In this document: piece by piece, positions 1 through 12,500 of the stretch
How positions within the stretch are numbered: the stretch's first letter is position 1
Layout of the letters: the number at the start of each line of letters is the position of its first letter
Notes under the pieces: generated by a model
What the model saw: only the letters and a program-made list of their open reading frames with translations
Told to the model about the DNA's origin: nothing
The model's database searches: none
Made by a program: the position numbers and the translations under genes
Assembly (NCBI GenBank): GCA_030248295.1
Contig: JASANH010000183.1
Location: forward strand, 744,001-808,000
Length of the DNA: 64,000 nt
From: Mesodorylaimus sp. YZB2_4
Lineage: Eukaryota > Nematoda > Enoplea > Dorylaimida > Dorylaimidae
Direction of reading: 5' to 3'

Positions 1-162
1 TTTCTTCAGTCTTATCGCTGAGACGAACTTATTCTTAATTCTCAGCTCTATTTTTCTACTAGAAGTATGTTATTTTCCAATCTAGCGGCCTTTTCAAGTC
101 ACTATCGTTCAAGAAATTGTCTGACCTGTCTTTTCTAGGCGTTCATTCAGAAACATCGAACA

Positions 163-3100
163 ATGTTTTACGCACAGTTTCTTTTATTAAAAAAAGGCCC
201 GTTGGCTCGAATTTGGTTAGCCGCTCACTGGGAAAAAAAGTTGACGAAAGCTCAGATTTTCGACACTGATATTGACAAAGCGGTAGATTATATTTTGGAA
301 CCGAAAGTAAGCAGCTTTTACTTCTTCTGAATCTGAAATCTGTGAAAACAGGCCCTGGACTAGTAAACCGGTGTGGACGCCATTCTAACTACTTTAGAAA
401 AGATTGGTTTGTTTCCATCCGGTTGCTGTTTTTGTGCCACCAACTTGCATCATTTAAAGTGATCCTTCACGATGCTGCAAGTAGGCGCCGCAAAAGTCTT
501 GCTTCACCAAACTTGGACTTGAACTCCTTTATTAAAATAATTCCTTTCTCACAGGTCAGAATGGCCTTGAGAACGACTGGTCATTTGCTGTTGGGCGTTG
601 TCAAGATTTATTCACGAAAAACCAAATATTTACTCGCTGATTGCAACGAAACATGTGCTCGTATGCGTTTGGCTTTCCGTCCGTTTGCGGTCGTTGTCGA
701 TTTACCCGAAGATGATGCTGTTGCTCCGTTCGATGCGATCACCTATCCAGAAATTTTCCACGATTTCGACGCTGCGTAAGTCATGGTTTTCGGGAAGCTA
801 TCTTTTTGAACAAGATTTTCAAAATTCGAGTAGCTTAGCTGCACAGCAGCAGATAAGCTTCATAGCTTATCTGTTTCAAAGGGTTTTTTATGGTGTGCGG
901 GTTCTAGATTAGGTTCGTTTTGACCAGGTTTTTTGTTTTTCAGTGGCATGGACATATCGCTGAACCAGAGTCGCTACGAAGACATTACGATGAATGAAAA
1001 TATTCCATTAGAACTGCAGCAAATTTACAATTCAGAAAATGCTTATGGATGTAAGTTTCGTTTTTACCTTCAACCATTTTGCATAAAATGCGCGCTCTCT
1101 TTTAGTTGGAGACGAAGATGAAGCGGAAGAAGCACGCAGGTTCGCGAGCATGAACAGTGGAAGGAAGATGAGTAGCTTAGGAGATAAACCATCGGGGAAC
1201 AAGATCGATATTTCAAGGTTTTTGGAACCAGATGATGGCCATGTGGGACTAGCGATGCAAATGCAGATTGGTAAGTGCTGTCAGTGCTTAAATCTTTGGG
1301 TTCGATTTAAAAAACCTATATTTGCGGATGATTTTCTTTTTATAGATGATAACGACTTCGTTCCACCAACAGCTATTGAACCTGACTTGATGCCTGAAGA
1401 TGGAACAAATAAACCGAATGTTGTCCCAGTGACACCAGTACCTCCAGGCGTAGGGGCCCCTCGCCCGTCGGATGCTCATGGAATGACTACATTATTGTCA
1501 AATGCTGCTGATGGTTTCGTGTTGCCGCCTTTAGACGAGGCCACATTGTTGGGTAAGTATTGATGAATGTATATTTAAATCTCGATTCTATTTTTTGGCC
1601 AAATTAGACCAGAAATTTTTACATTTTTTGATGCATCTGAAATGAGTCTATCCAACAGATTTTTTACTCCAACTCTCGCCCTGAAGCGGTCGCGTCGTTT
1701 CTTTGCCTAAAAGCTGTGACTTTTTACCCAGGATCAACTAAATTTTTTTTTTCAGGTCTGAGTCGTATGCGTGGCACCCGTAAACGTCGTCGTTGTCTAA
1801 TGGTCGACGAGCACAAAGAAATTTCCAAGGAATCAATGGAGAAGCAAATCAAGAATTGCAAGGATACTTTGCGTCCGTTGGATTTAGGTCCAAATACAAA
1901 GCGGAAGTATTTCATTAAGGAACGCGACTCGGTTGAGCATCTTTTGAATTTTCCTGGCATAGAATTCGGTTCGAGGAAGTTGTACGAGGTGAGCAACTTT
2001 TTATAGTGGGCTGGGCAGAGAACAACCCTACTGCCTGGCGGGCCTTGGCGAGTCGTGGAGAACGACACAATACTTCCCAGGCTGTTAGACGTCAGCCTCT
2101 TGGATGATGTTTCAGCCGCAGTTATAGTCGGCAGACTTGCCTGTTCCAATCGGAGTTTTTATCCTGCAGACCTTTCCTACGGCTGTCAGGCTTGGTTAAA
2201 ACTGCATAACCGAAAGGTGCATACCTTGGGGAAGGCGACCCACCTTTGATTTGCAGTTGTGCTGAATAGATGCGTATTGTACCTGTGAAGATAGTATTGC
2301 ATAAAACTAGCAGAAACCTTTAAAAATTCTTGATTTTAGCAAATCTATCAATCGAATTTAAAAAATCGCGAACATCCGGACGAACAAGATGGGATTGATG
2401 CAGGAATCACTTTGGTCGATGAAGCTCCTTTTGGGCAAGATGCTCCAAATCAGTTAGAACCAATTATGGAAGACGCAGAGATGGAGCAACAACGTCAAGC
2501 GTCAGGTCGGCACGCACGTGAAAGTATGGAGCAGCCGATGGAAATCGATAGAGCGTTGGATGATCATCAGTTCGTCGAGCCATTCTTGCCTCCGATTCCT
2601 GAAGCGAGTGAAGTGCAGAAAAGCAATATCGAAAATGAAGCGCCTTTGCCGTTCTTAAATAGCGTTCTCGCCAGTCCGTTTGTGGCCATGGCTCAAAATA
2701 GTGGACTTGGGGACGATGGTCGCGGACCGGCGGTTTTAATGGAAAGGAATAGCAGCACGCCGATTCATGGCATGTCTTCGTCGACGCCCAGAAAAAGCCC
2801 GAGAAAAGATCGCAATAGTCGGATGTCTCAGCAGGTAAATCTTGGGTTTGATTTGAATGAGTGATGTACCTACGTTGCGCCTCTGGGATACTGGTCTTCT
2901 TCAACTACTGTTGACAACATCGCTGACTTCGTCTGCGGGGAGGGGGGTCTGATCTTCTTCCGGGGTGGGGGGGGTCGGGGTCGGCGACTTGGCGGCCCAT
3001 TTTGGTTGCTTGTAAAAATTGTTTTTTTTAAATTTGAATTTTTCCCGCGAAAATTAGTTAGTTTGCCTTTAGTTTAGCCTTCCAAGGCAAAACATGGGGT

Positions 3101-5927
3101 CTTTTTTACAGCAAAAAAATGAAATTTTTCTGGGGGGGGGGGGCAAAAATAAGAGGTACCTGCACAACCTCGCCGGGCGACACAGCAGGGTCTTCGCCAT
3201 GTAAAAAAATTCTCTTCTGCTAAAGATAGTAGAGGGGGGGGGGTAAAAACAGTAAAGTTACCTGCACACCCTTGCCGGGCGGGACAGGGGGGTCTAAAAA
3301 ATGAGAAGGGTCCCCCCTGTACAAAATTTTTTAAAAACTCTGAAGGGGGCTCTGCGCTATGTAAAAAAATTTTCTTCTGCCAAAAAAAGTTGGGGGTCAA
3401 ACACAGTGAAGGTGGAGGGCACAGACTGCGTGACCTGCACACCCTTGCCGGGCGGGACAGGGGGCCTAAAACATTAGAATGGTCCCCCTTCACAAAATTT
3501 TTCCAACATTTTTAAAAGGGGGGTCAATCACAGTAAAGGTGCACCTGCACACACTTGCCGGGCGGGACAGGGGGGTCTAAAAAATGAGAAGGGTCCCCCC
3601 TTTACAAAATTTTTCAAAAATTTTTTAGGGCGGTCTACACTACCTTGGATACCCAGTCAGCGATGTTGACTGTTGATCTAGCAGTAACCGCTGTACATAG
3701 TAAAAGTTCGTCAGACATGCCACGGGGAAGTGCGTCATATAACGTCATCAGACCCGCTATCAGTCATCCATTTTAGGGTAATTTAGCTGAACAAGGCGAG
3801 GAAGATTTGAATAGTTCGCGCGCAAGTCGGGCCAGCACGACGTGGGATGTGAAAGCTCAAGATATTATATCTAAATTACGAGAGCGCCGCGATACGACCA
3901 ACAATTGGCTGGAACTGCCGTCCATGGCTTTCAAGGTAAGTGCCGACTCAATGTCAAAGAGAAACGCAGTTTGTACTTGGTGTTTTTTCATCACCTCACA
4001 AAATGACCACTTTTAGACCTGTCTATTTTTTTATGATTCTTATTGCGTATAAAATAAGACAGAATTCACATTGCAGAATGAATGCCTTGCAACTTGTCGT
4101 TCGAAAAAGGTGTATAGACATCTAACTCAGGCCTGGCTGGCCCATTGTTTGAATTTCCTGGTTCAACCATGTCTTGTAAACGGTTAAATTTTTATGAGTG
4201 AGGAATAAGGGAGATATATTTTTTCTCCTATAAGTGCCTATCTTTCAAAAATTTTTACCCATGGCTCGAGAACAATTAAATAGTTTCATGGATGTACTGA
4301 CTATAATCACTGTGATACGGAATGTTCGTCCCCAAGCCAAATATTGCGAGAAAAGAATTTGATTTTTCCATGATTATCTGAACGCTGTCGCAGAACTAAC
4401 TACTAAACCAATTTCAACTGATACACAGCATGATTACGCTGCCTTTATCGAACGGACTCGCAAAATCTGACCGATCTGATTAAAATTCGACTTTCTCTAG
4501 AATGCTCATCCTCAGAAAAGGCGGATGATTAAAAATTTGGAGCCTCAAAATGTAACTTTTTACAGCTTTCCCTGATTCTGGTACGAAATTCCCTTTTTTT
4601 CATGACTTTTCCAGGTTTTCCGCCATTGTGTATACTGTACCTTGCAAAATTCAAATTATAGGATTCTTTGACCGATAATAGCGCTATCGGATCTCGGCCG
4701 ATGCCGATAATAGCCTTGTCGGTCGGACCTGGACCATAATCGCTTATGATAGATCGGGTCACTTATTTTGAGATTCTGATTTTTTTGCATATCTCTTTTT
4801 TTGTACTGCATAAGCTTATTTTCCTCATTAAAGCACACTTTTCAATCTCACAGCTTTTTGAAACTTCTCTTTCCGATTTTGAATTTTATATATATGCTGA
4901 AATCGACCACTAAATATGCAGTCTTAATACATGCCCAATCATATGCCTTTACGCCTTTCCTCTCCTACCCCTAGAATTCTCGAAGAGCTGCTACAGGCTC
5001 TGAGAAACAGACAGCACCTCCCAGCCTAGCTCGCTTTTGCCTTATTATTTATGCAGAATTCCGAACTATCGTTAAATCACTTTAGAAAGGTACTTTCTAA
5101 TTTCGGCAGAAATTGAAGGGTGCTTTCTGGCTTTCGGCCACTTGGGTCGAATCTCGGAGAAACCCATATCGTATAAGTTACGGTATGTTTGTTGTACGCT
5201 GGTATGGGCAAGGTCCAGATGAGATGCGAGGGACAGGTAATTCGCGTATTTGCAAATTTTCCCGCCATTTATTGATTCGGCGTCTTTTTATAAACGTTCA
5301 AAAGCATTTAGATGCTATCAATAATTCAGTGGTTTCTTCTGAATTATCATCTTGGGAATCGTGGTAAACGATTTTTTTAATCGGAGACTAGGGATGGAGT
5401 TTTTTCCATGAGACCCCAGTGGTAGGGGTAAATCACGCATTGTAGCCCCTTGATGACAGCTTTGTAAGCCCTGGTCATATGGTTGCTTCAAGTTTGTTGC
5501 CTATTTGAAGAACCTTTTAGCCAATTTCAGGAGAACACACCAAATTTCGCACTTTAAAATATCTAATCGTAAGGCAGAAATCAGCATTCGAAACGAGGGG
5601 GTGAATAGCCCCCCTTTCCCACCCCAGCCAGTGGCTAGGTTTCGGATGCTGGCAGGTGTGGCTACATGTCCACATATAATTTCAGAGAAATCCTGTCTTA
5701 CAATTGCGTCAAATTGCTATTCGATTTGAGTGCATTTATATTAAATTTCCAACTCTATGCCCTGTTTTCTGTTTCAGGACGTTATTGAATCGGGTGACAC
5801 TCGAAAATCAGTTGCTCGTAAATTTTACGCTTTACTGCAATTGAAAAAATCTCAGATTGTGGATTTGAAACAAGACAAGCCGTATGGCGAAATAATTATC
5901 AATGCTGGGGTGAACTTTGAACTTTGA
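163..5927 (+). CDS. RAD21: Cohesin subunit RAD21/SCC1 (nine coding exons)
   Basis: Kleisin subunit of cohesin, which closes the SMC1-SMC3 ring around sister chromatids in the nucleus. Exons read from the DNA: 163-306, 555-775, 944-1050, 1106-1270, 1346-1552, 1756-1988, 2340-2834, 3777-3935 and 5778-5927. All have GT/AG borders and compatible phases, giving about 626 aa, close to the usual animal length of about 630. The N-terminus ([20 protein letters not shown], then the [13 protein letters not shown] block) is the SMC3-binding Rad21/Rec8 N-domain. A basic central block (RRKRR-like, exon 6) and an acidic exon 7 follow. The final exon is the C-terminal winged helix that binds SMC1 ([19 protein letters not shown]). 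The start is chosen because MFYA is the invariant kleisin start. An ExxR pattern (EIDR, exon 7) could be a separase site, but this is weak. A splice-acceptor-like TTTTCTAG lies just upstream of the ATG (131-138), so a 5'UTR intron or trans-splicing is possible. No frame damage is visible. Confidence 0.95.
1995..2250 (+). repeat. Dispersed repeat D, copy 1 (RAD21 intron 6)
   Basis: About 200 bp carrying a shared core with CTGGCGGGCC, GATGTTTCAGCCG and CGGAGTTTTTATCC. The same order of blocks recurs at 44500-44695 (reverse strand) and 52798-52980. It contains no ORF of note and no clear terminal repeats, so its class is unknown. Confidence 0.7.
3080..3640. repeat. G-rich degenerate tandem repeat in RAD21 intron 7
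   Basis: Four copies of a block that reads ACCTGCACA..CTTGCCGGGC followed by GGACAGG and an AAAATTTTT tail, beginning near 3161, 3261, 3436 and 3544. Runs of 7 to 9 G separate them. The array fills most of the 942-bp intron between exons 7 and 8. No coding potential is seen. Confidence 0.75.
3936..5777 (+). other. RAD21 intron 8, nothing recognisable
   Basis: The longest RAD21 intron (1.84 kb), with no convincing exon. Short open frames exist on both strands without conserved motifs or codon structure. The 4680-4760 stretch contains short GATCGG/CCGATC-type inverted motifs only. Confidence 0.6.
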
Positions 5928-6495
5928 ATTATTTCTACGAATAAGGTGGTCGAGAATGGTACTTTTTCTCCGGATTTGTATTTGAAATGTTGGGTAGTGG
6001 CAGGATGCGCCTTTTGATAGGAGGAAGGAATTTTTGGGTCTTGTTTGACAGTGTTGATAACGTATGCTTTACTGGGAGTCATAAGGTTTGCGTGTATGAT
6101 TGGGTTGTAGCAGGCTGACTATCACTTTAGTGCTAGCGGGGTTGATACAGTATTTTCCTGTTTTGATTGACATGCAGCGTTCTGTCCTTTTATAAGTAAG
6201 CCTTGCATCGTACTCACATCTGATCGGGATCATAAAGACGCGTAACGAGATGGATGACGTTGAGTTTAAGTTTTGAATTTTTCAGGAAACGTAACATAAT
6301 CAGCTGCCCACGCTAAACTTTTGTTTTGCATCTGGGACTTTCAACGAACAATCGTCGTTGCTTGTTAGTCATTGCTCTTCCTCTGCTAGCTTTTGGATAT
6401 GCTATGTAGTCTTCGTAGGCCTGGTGGGTGGGTGATGGATGCGGCAGCAGGGCTCATATTTTCCGGACCGTAAACAACTCGGAAGTGAGGTAAGA
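5928..6495. other. Intergenic spacer RAD21 to ITIH-like A
   Basis: Roughly 570 bp between the RAD21 stop and the next TATA box. It holds the RAD21 3'UTR. No canonical AATAAA is evident immediately after the stop, and no repeat family is recognised. Confidence 0.5.
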
Positions 6496-6530
6496 GGGTA
6501 TATAACCAGTGGTTCTAGTGTGTTCGAAGG
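6496..6530 (+). promoter_or_regulatory. TATA-box promoter of ITIH-like A
   Basis: GGGTATATAACC at 6498-6509 lies about 55 bp before the initiator ATG at 6560. The paralogue has an equivalent AT-rich TATA-like box (CAATATAAGC) about 80 bp before its ATG. The transcription start has not been located. Confidence 0.5.
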
Positions 6531-6559
6531 AGCAGGCGGAATCGCAGTGGTGCAAGAAG

Positions 6560-9500
6560 ATGGGCGCGAATAGATTACTTGGTGGTTTGATGCTGTTAAT
6601 TTGCATTATATGGTCGAGCGGAGAACAGGTGAGAATTAGTTCTGCACAGTGCCCTTCATGTCAGTGTAGGGTCTATGAAATGCGTATATTGCGTACTACC
6701 TATTGTAATGATGACTTGTGATTATGAGAAGGTTTTCCCTTGTCTTGAACAGGTCCCAACTAAATACAGACCAAGAACAAGCTTGTGGAGCCACTGGACA
6801 GCATCCAGTTGTGTAGGTATTGGTAGTCAGGAAGGGTCTGTCCAGCAGGTCTTTTATGGCCAGGCCCATGGTAGGTATCGGCATTTACGATTTTGCGTTT
6901 AAAAGTCGATGATGCAAGTCCTGAAATGCTCATAATAACTGAATTTGACCCAAAGTGTTGCAGTAGGAAGAACTCGATCATGCAGACGAATAATGATGTT
7001 GCCAATAGCTGGCCTCAGTGAGCGTTCGGTGCATCTTGAAGCACTGGGGGAGGGACATCTAAGTGATAAACCACGTTTGAAAAGCTGGTTCTCTCGGAGA
7101 ATAGTTTCTAGCGGTCAGAGGGATATAGCCATCGGTTTAGGGCGGGTACTCTGCCCTGGCAGCCAGGTGTCATACCACTCCGTTTGATGTTACAGCCATC
7201 TTTTATAATGGTCTTGCCTGCTGCACCATTGGTTCGTCGTTTTCGGCGTGACAAAAACTGCCATGCTTCTTTCTCTGAACTTAGTAACCCTTACTTCTTC
7301 TGTCAATCGTAATACGTGTTTAATCAAGTTAGTATCGCTATTTTTCTGATACATTTTATCAACACAGTTGAAAGGGCAGTGTTTCTGAAATGACGGCGAT
7401 TACGTTACAACCAAAAGCTGATATCACTTTTAATAGTTACTGTCTTTCCAGGCCGACGTGAACGTTCGATATGTTCGAATCAGAAGTGATATTCAATCCA
7501 GATTCGCCACCACATTGATCACCAGTCGATTAGCCAATCCGACTAATGAAGCCAAGGAAATCACTTTCAATGCACAATTGCCAGATGCGGCATTCATATC
7601 AAACTTTTCGATGTAAGTCAAAAATATTGTATATACGCTGTATGCGGCACACAGCCATTGCAACCACATGCTGCCGCAAGTGAGGCGGCCAGTCAAGGCA
7701 GCCTAACGTACCTGCTTCATTCTGAAACTAGTATCATCTCAAGCAATGCAGTTGAGAGGGCTGCAATCATAGACATTTCACTCTTTACCCGAGAAACGTG
7801 CACGTGGCGGGTGGTACTATAGGCAAGGTTATCACACCATTTCTTCAGAGGGGAAGATTCGAGGAAATACAGTAACTAATTTTAGCAACAGAAATGCAGT
7901 GGATTTGTGTCTGCAAAAGCATACCCTATCGCGTTGATGGCACTGTTGCGTAATGAATAGGAGCGAGGAGGCTATGTTATTGTGCCGTTTTGAATGACTT
8001 CCAAGCGGCGGAGATAAAAATTCTTTTTAAAACAAGTCTAGTCACTTTAGGCAAATCGGTGATAAGGTGATCGTTGGAGATGTAAAGGAAAAAGAGAAAG
8101 CCAAAGCTGCGTATGACCAAGCTATACAGCGCGGAGAATCAGCTGGACTGGTCGCACAGAAGTAAGTAATGTTCATAGGAGTATATCCGATCCAGAAGAT
8201 GGAAATTTTTCGATCACAGACTTGTGTTGCCATCTGATTGGACAGATTTTCTGTTTTTGGTTTGGGTACCTCCTGTGCACCCTAGCTCCCCCCCAGCAGT
8301 AAGGGTGCGAGGCCGAGCAACACAGCCAGCAGCTTCCCTCCAGGAGCACCTCCTTCGCTGAGGGCTTATATCTTGGGAAGGCACCAGGGGCCGGTTTCAC
8401 AATCAGCTTGGACATGTCCTAGATATTAGGACACCCAAAGTCCTATCCTACATCACTGCGATTTTATCGTCCTAACTTTAGGATATGTCCTAGCTGATTG
8501 TGAAACCGGCCCCAGGTAAGAAAAGAGAGCCTCCCGACTGCTGCAAGAGTCAGCTTCCTAATTCTCTACCCGTTCGGCATCTGCCGCCTAATTATAATTG
8601 GTGAGAGCCCAGAGCCAGAGCAGGTGTGCAAGGCCAGCGACGGGTTTACTGCTGCTGTCGAAGATCCCCATTTACGAATAAGGACTGCGAAACCTCGAAG
8701 TTTGGTTCTGCTCTACTACAAGACTGGGTTGTGTCAGGCAAGTTGCGTCAAGAACAGCTGGGAATTTTTGCCATCTGTTTTCTCCTCGCTTCTAGCCCAT
8801 CCGCAGCCAGTCTTTCAAGAGCAACTCAACCTAACTTTTGCATGCGAGGTAGACTGAAGTATTTGAACGAGATTTAGCGGGAATCTTGTTCGCAAATGGT
8901 GGACTAGCTGCTAGCTCATTTTACATGCTCGTGCCGCGTACTCGAGGGTGAAGGGACACTACATACGAAATGATTACTGGGGCCGCGAGTCGAACACTCG
9001 CCCGTAACTGCGCACCTGGCCCCTACATGCTGCTATGCTGGTTTTAGAGCCCGAGAAACAAATACCTTCACAATCAGTACGAATGTGGCAGCTCACGACA
9101 AGGTCACGTTTAATTTGACCTACCAAGAAATTCTAAAACGTGTCCACGGCGCTTACAAGCACATTATCAATTTACAGTCTGATAAACTTGAGGTAACTTT
9201 CAACATACTGTAGGTATTTGCTGCCTTTGCATCAATAACATTTTGCTGAGCAGAGTACATCGGATGTCCAAATCGATGTTCGCATTATTGAACAAGGCAA
9301 AATTGTTAATGTCAGCGTGCCAAAATTTGGTTCGAAAATTGGAGAGAAGACGAACTCGGAATTGTTGAACTATGAGCGTAACTTTTTTTTGATCCGCTTT
9401 TTGGAGGGACATTAATACCCTACAAGCGCATTAGTGCACAGCAGTGGCATTGATGCTACTCTGAACCCATAAATGGGATGACGGGAAGAGAGGCAGGTGT

Positions 9501-12500
9501 TAATGAATCCTCACTCTCCGCATACTCTGTCACAAGCGATTTCATGCAAGAGGTACATCATGCATTAGACACACTAAGCGATAGCCCCTCGACAGCCTCG
9601 TGAACATTATCCTAAGCGATGTGAACCAAAATGATCATTTGAACATCATCATGTTCAGCACCGATTATGTAAGATGAAAACCGGAATCAGTGCGAGCAAG
9701 TCCGGATAATGTTCACGAGGCTATCGAGGTCACAGGAATCAGTGCCCTCGTCCATCTATCCCAAGGTGGCTAGCCCGCAATGACTAGCCACCTTGTGCCA
9801 CTCCGCGGAACGGGGTGGCTGGTGGTCCTCCTGTTCCTAGGATCGAAAGATGAATTTGGAGTTATGCGTATCGTGCACGCAACGAAGGCAACTGACTCGC
9901 TGTGTAAGGCATTCAAATGCACTGCCCCCCCAGACACAACCATTATGCATGACACTGCTAATGACCAGTTGCTGTTTGACTGAGAGGGTCACCCGTTTTA
10001 GAAGAGCCCAATGCCCAGATCACCACTCTCACGGCTGGAACAGTAACCACTACTCAAATTGCCTACAGACCACGACCTGATCAAATCGAGGCATCGAATG
10101 GTTCACTGGCGGGTCAGCTAGTCGTTTTATATGATGTTCAGCGTGACCTAAGCGGTGGCGAGATACAAGTTGTCAATGGATATTTCGTGCATTTCTTCGC
10201 ACCAACTGGATTGCCTCGAGGACAAAAACACGTTGTATTTGTCCTGGATAAATCTGGATCGATGATCGGAAGGAAGTTCGAGCAGACCAAGGTAGCCATA
10301 TGATCCTAGTAGCCGTCCCTCTCTGTCAGGAAACTATAATTCACTTCTGTAATACGAACACTGTGGGTGCACTCCCTGCTCGAAGTCTTTCTTGAATGCG
10401 CGCTTGTAGCACCTGAACTCGCAGACTCATAAGCCTTGTGCTATATGAGAGATATTATTTAACGTACTGACATGATCATGACAGGCTGCCATGCGACGTA
10501 TCCTAAGCGATTTGAACCAAAATGACCATTTCAACATCATCATGTTCAGCACCGATTATGTAAGATGGAAACCGGAATCAGTGCGCGCAAGTCCGGATAA
10601 TGTTCACGAAGCTATCGATTATGTCAATCGATCTGTGGCAGATTTCTGTAAGTGGAAAATTAAAGGATTTTTCAAATGGGATGAAAACATTGTGTTTTAG
10701 CCACTAACATCTATGATCCTTTGGTTGATGCATTGCACATCCTCAACTCGACTGGCTCAACTGCATTGGTCTCCATGATCATATTTATGACTGACGGCCA
10801 GCCCAATGCGGGCACTATCGCCAATGCGGATGGCATTGTGAAAAGTGTGACTGCATTGAACGCTGATACCAAGTTCGTCATTCATGGCATTGCCTTTGGG
10901 AACGATGCTGATTTTAATTTGGTGCAACGCATTTCGGTGGGCAATTATGGTTTGGCCAGAAAAGTGTACGAGGACTCCGATGCTGATCTGCAACTGACTG
11001 GTGAGTGCTGTTTCGTTTTATTGTGTGCCTGGGTCGTACTAGAGTACAGTACAGCTTCTGCACCATCAAGTCTAATGGATGTCCTGCCGTGGCCTAACAG
11101 CTGCCTCTCACGCTAGGTGCTTACTTACATGGAAGGGTTCGACTCCCGCCAGGGTAAAAATGATTGTCAATGGATGCGCTCCTTAGCACGAGCCTGCTAT
11201 GTAGTACTTGGCTATGGATAAAGTATGATATGGCATGACATCACCCTGTTGGGACCTCCTGGCTGCCTGCCCACAAGTCAGAGCAGAGCCAGACGTGTCT
11301 GTAGATATTGACGATGATCTGTAATAAGCCGTCTTTGGCGGACCTATGCAGCGTACTCTCTTCACGCAGCACAGTAGTTACAGTATGCGATCCTCTGAAA
11401 CTCACTCATATTTCACAGAAGAAAATTTTGAAACCATATCTTGTTTAGGTTTCTATAATGAAATCTCATCGCCACTCCTTACTGACGTCAAAATTCAATA
11501 CTTAAACGAAACGGTAGATGTGAGTACCCTGATCCATGACCAATATTACAACTACTACGATGGTGGAGAATTAGTCACATATGGAAAACTGACCGACCAA
11601 GCACCCGACCTGGTCACATTCGACGCTTCGATCTATGCACGCGGGGCTTCAGGGCCGGTTTCCTTGCCAGCCACTGCTCAGACGTTCATCTGCCCGCGTC
11701 GTCCAATCATTACCGAGACTGATGACGAGGAGCCCTGCTGCTTGTACCCGCGTTGTCCCCCGCCAGTACTACTGACCACTACGGAACGACCGATCCCTGG
11801 GCCGAGCAGTGTCGGTGGATTTGTGGAGAGAATGTGGGCTTATCAAACCATTAAGAAATTGTTGAAGGAGGCAGAATTGGAACAAGGAGAGGCTGCCAAT
11901 ACGAAGAAACAAGTGGCATTGAGGTTAAGCTTAAAGGTAAGGAGTTTGTAGGGGAAGGCTTGCCATATTCAAAACGCTAAATGCTGCTGCACCAGTTGTT
12001 TTTTTTGGACCGATTCATCGCTGCTGACAATTTCTAAACCTGATTGATACCCCTGACTGTCAGGTGGGTGCATGAGCTTTTGTGGCCTGGTTGCTGGCAG
12101 CTGCATATGTGAATGGACAGTGAATGCGGGGCTGGAGCTGATACCTGTCTGCGCTGGGTGCCTTAAGTTAAATTTAGCCAGGAACTAGTCTAAAGTTCCT
12201 CATCTTGGTCAGTCAGCTAAGCGCTTTCTTCCATTAGACGATGCCATGTCCAAATGGTTTTCTTTCCAGTATCACTTCGTGACTGAAATGACCTCGATGG
12301 TGGTGGTTCAGCCACACGAAGAAAATGCCACAGCTCTGGAACAAGTCCCGCCAGCCAATGAAGCTGTGCACGATTTCGGTCGAGGTCTGTATGGGCCGCC
12401 TCATTCCAGCTCAGGATATCACATGAAAATGTGTAAGTTGGTTCAAGCTATTTTGTGATTCCCAAGTTAAACTTCAGACCAACAAGTAGACTGAACCCAG

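Noticed and set aside
3074-3493. Long open frame on the reverse strand across the RAD21 intron
   Set aside because: It spans the G-rich tandem repeat. The openness follows from repeat composition, and the flanking exons of RAD21 use the other strand.
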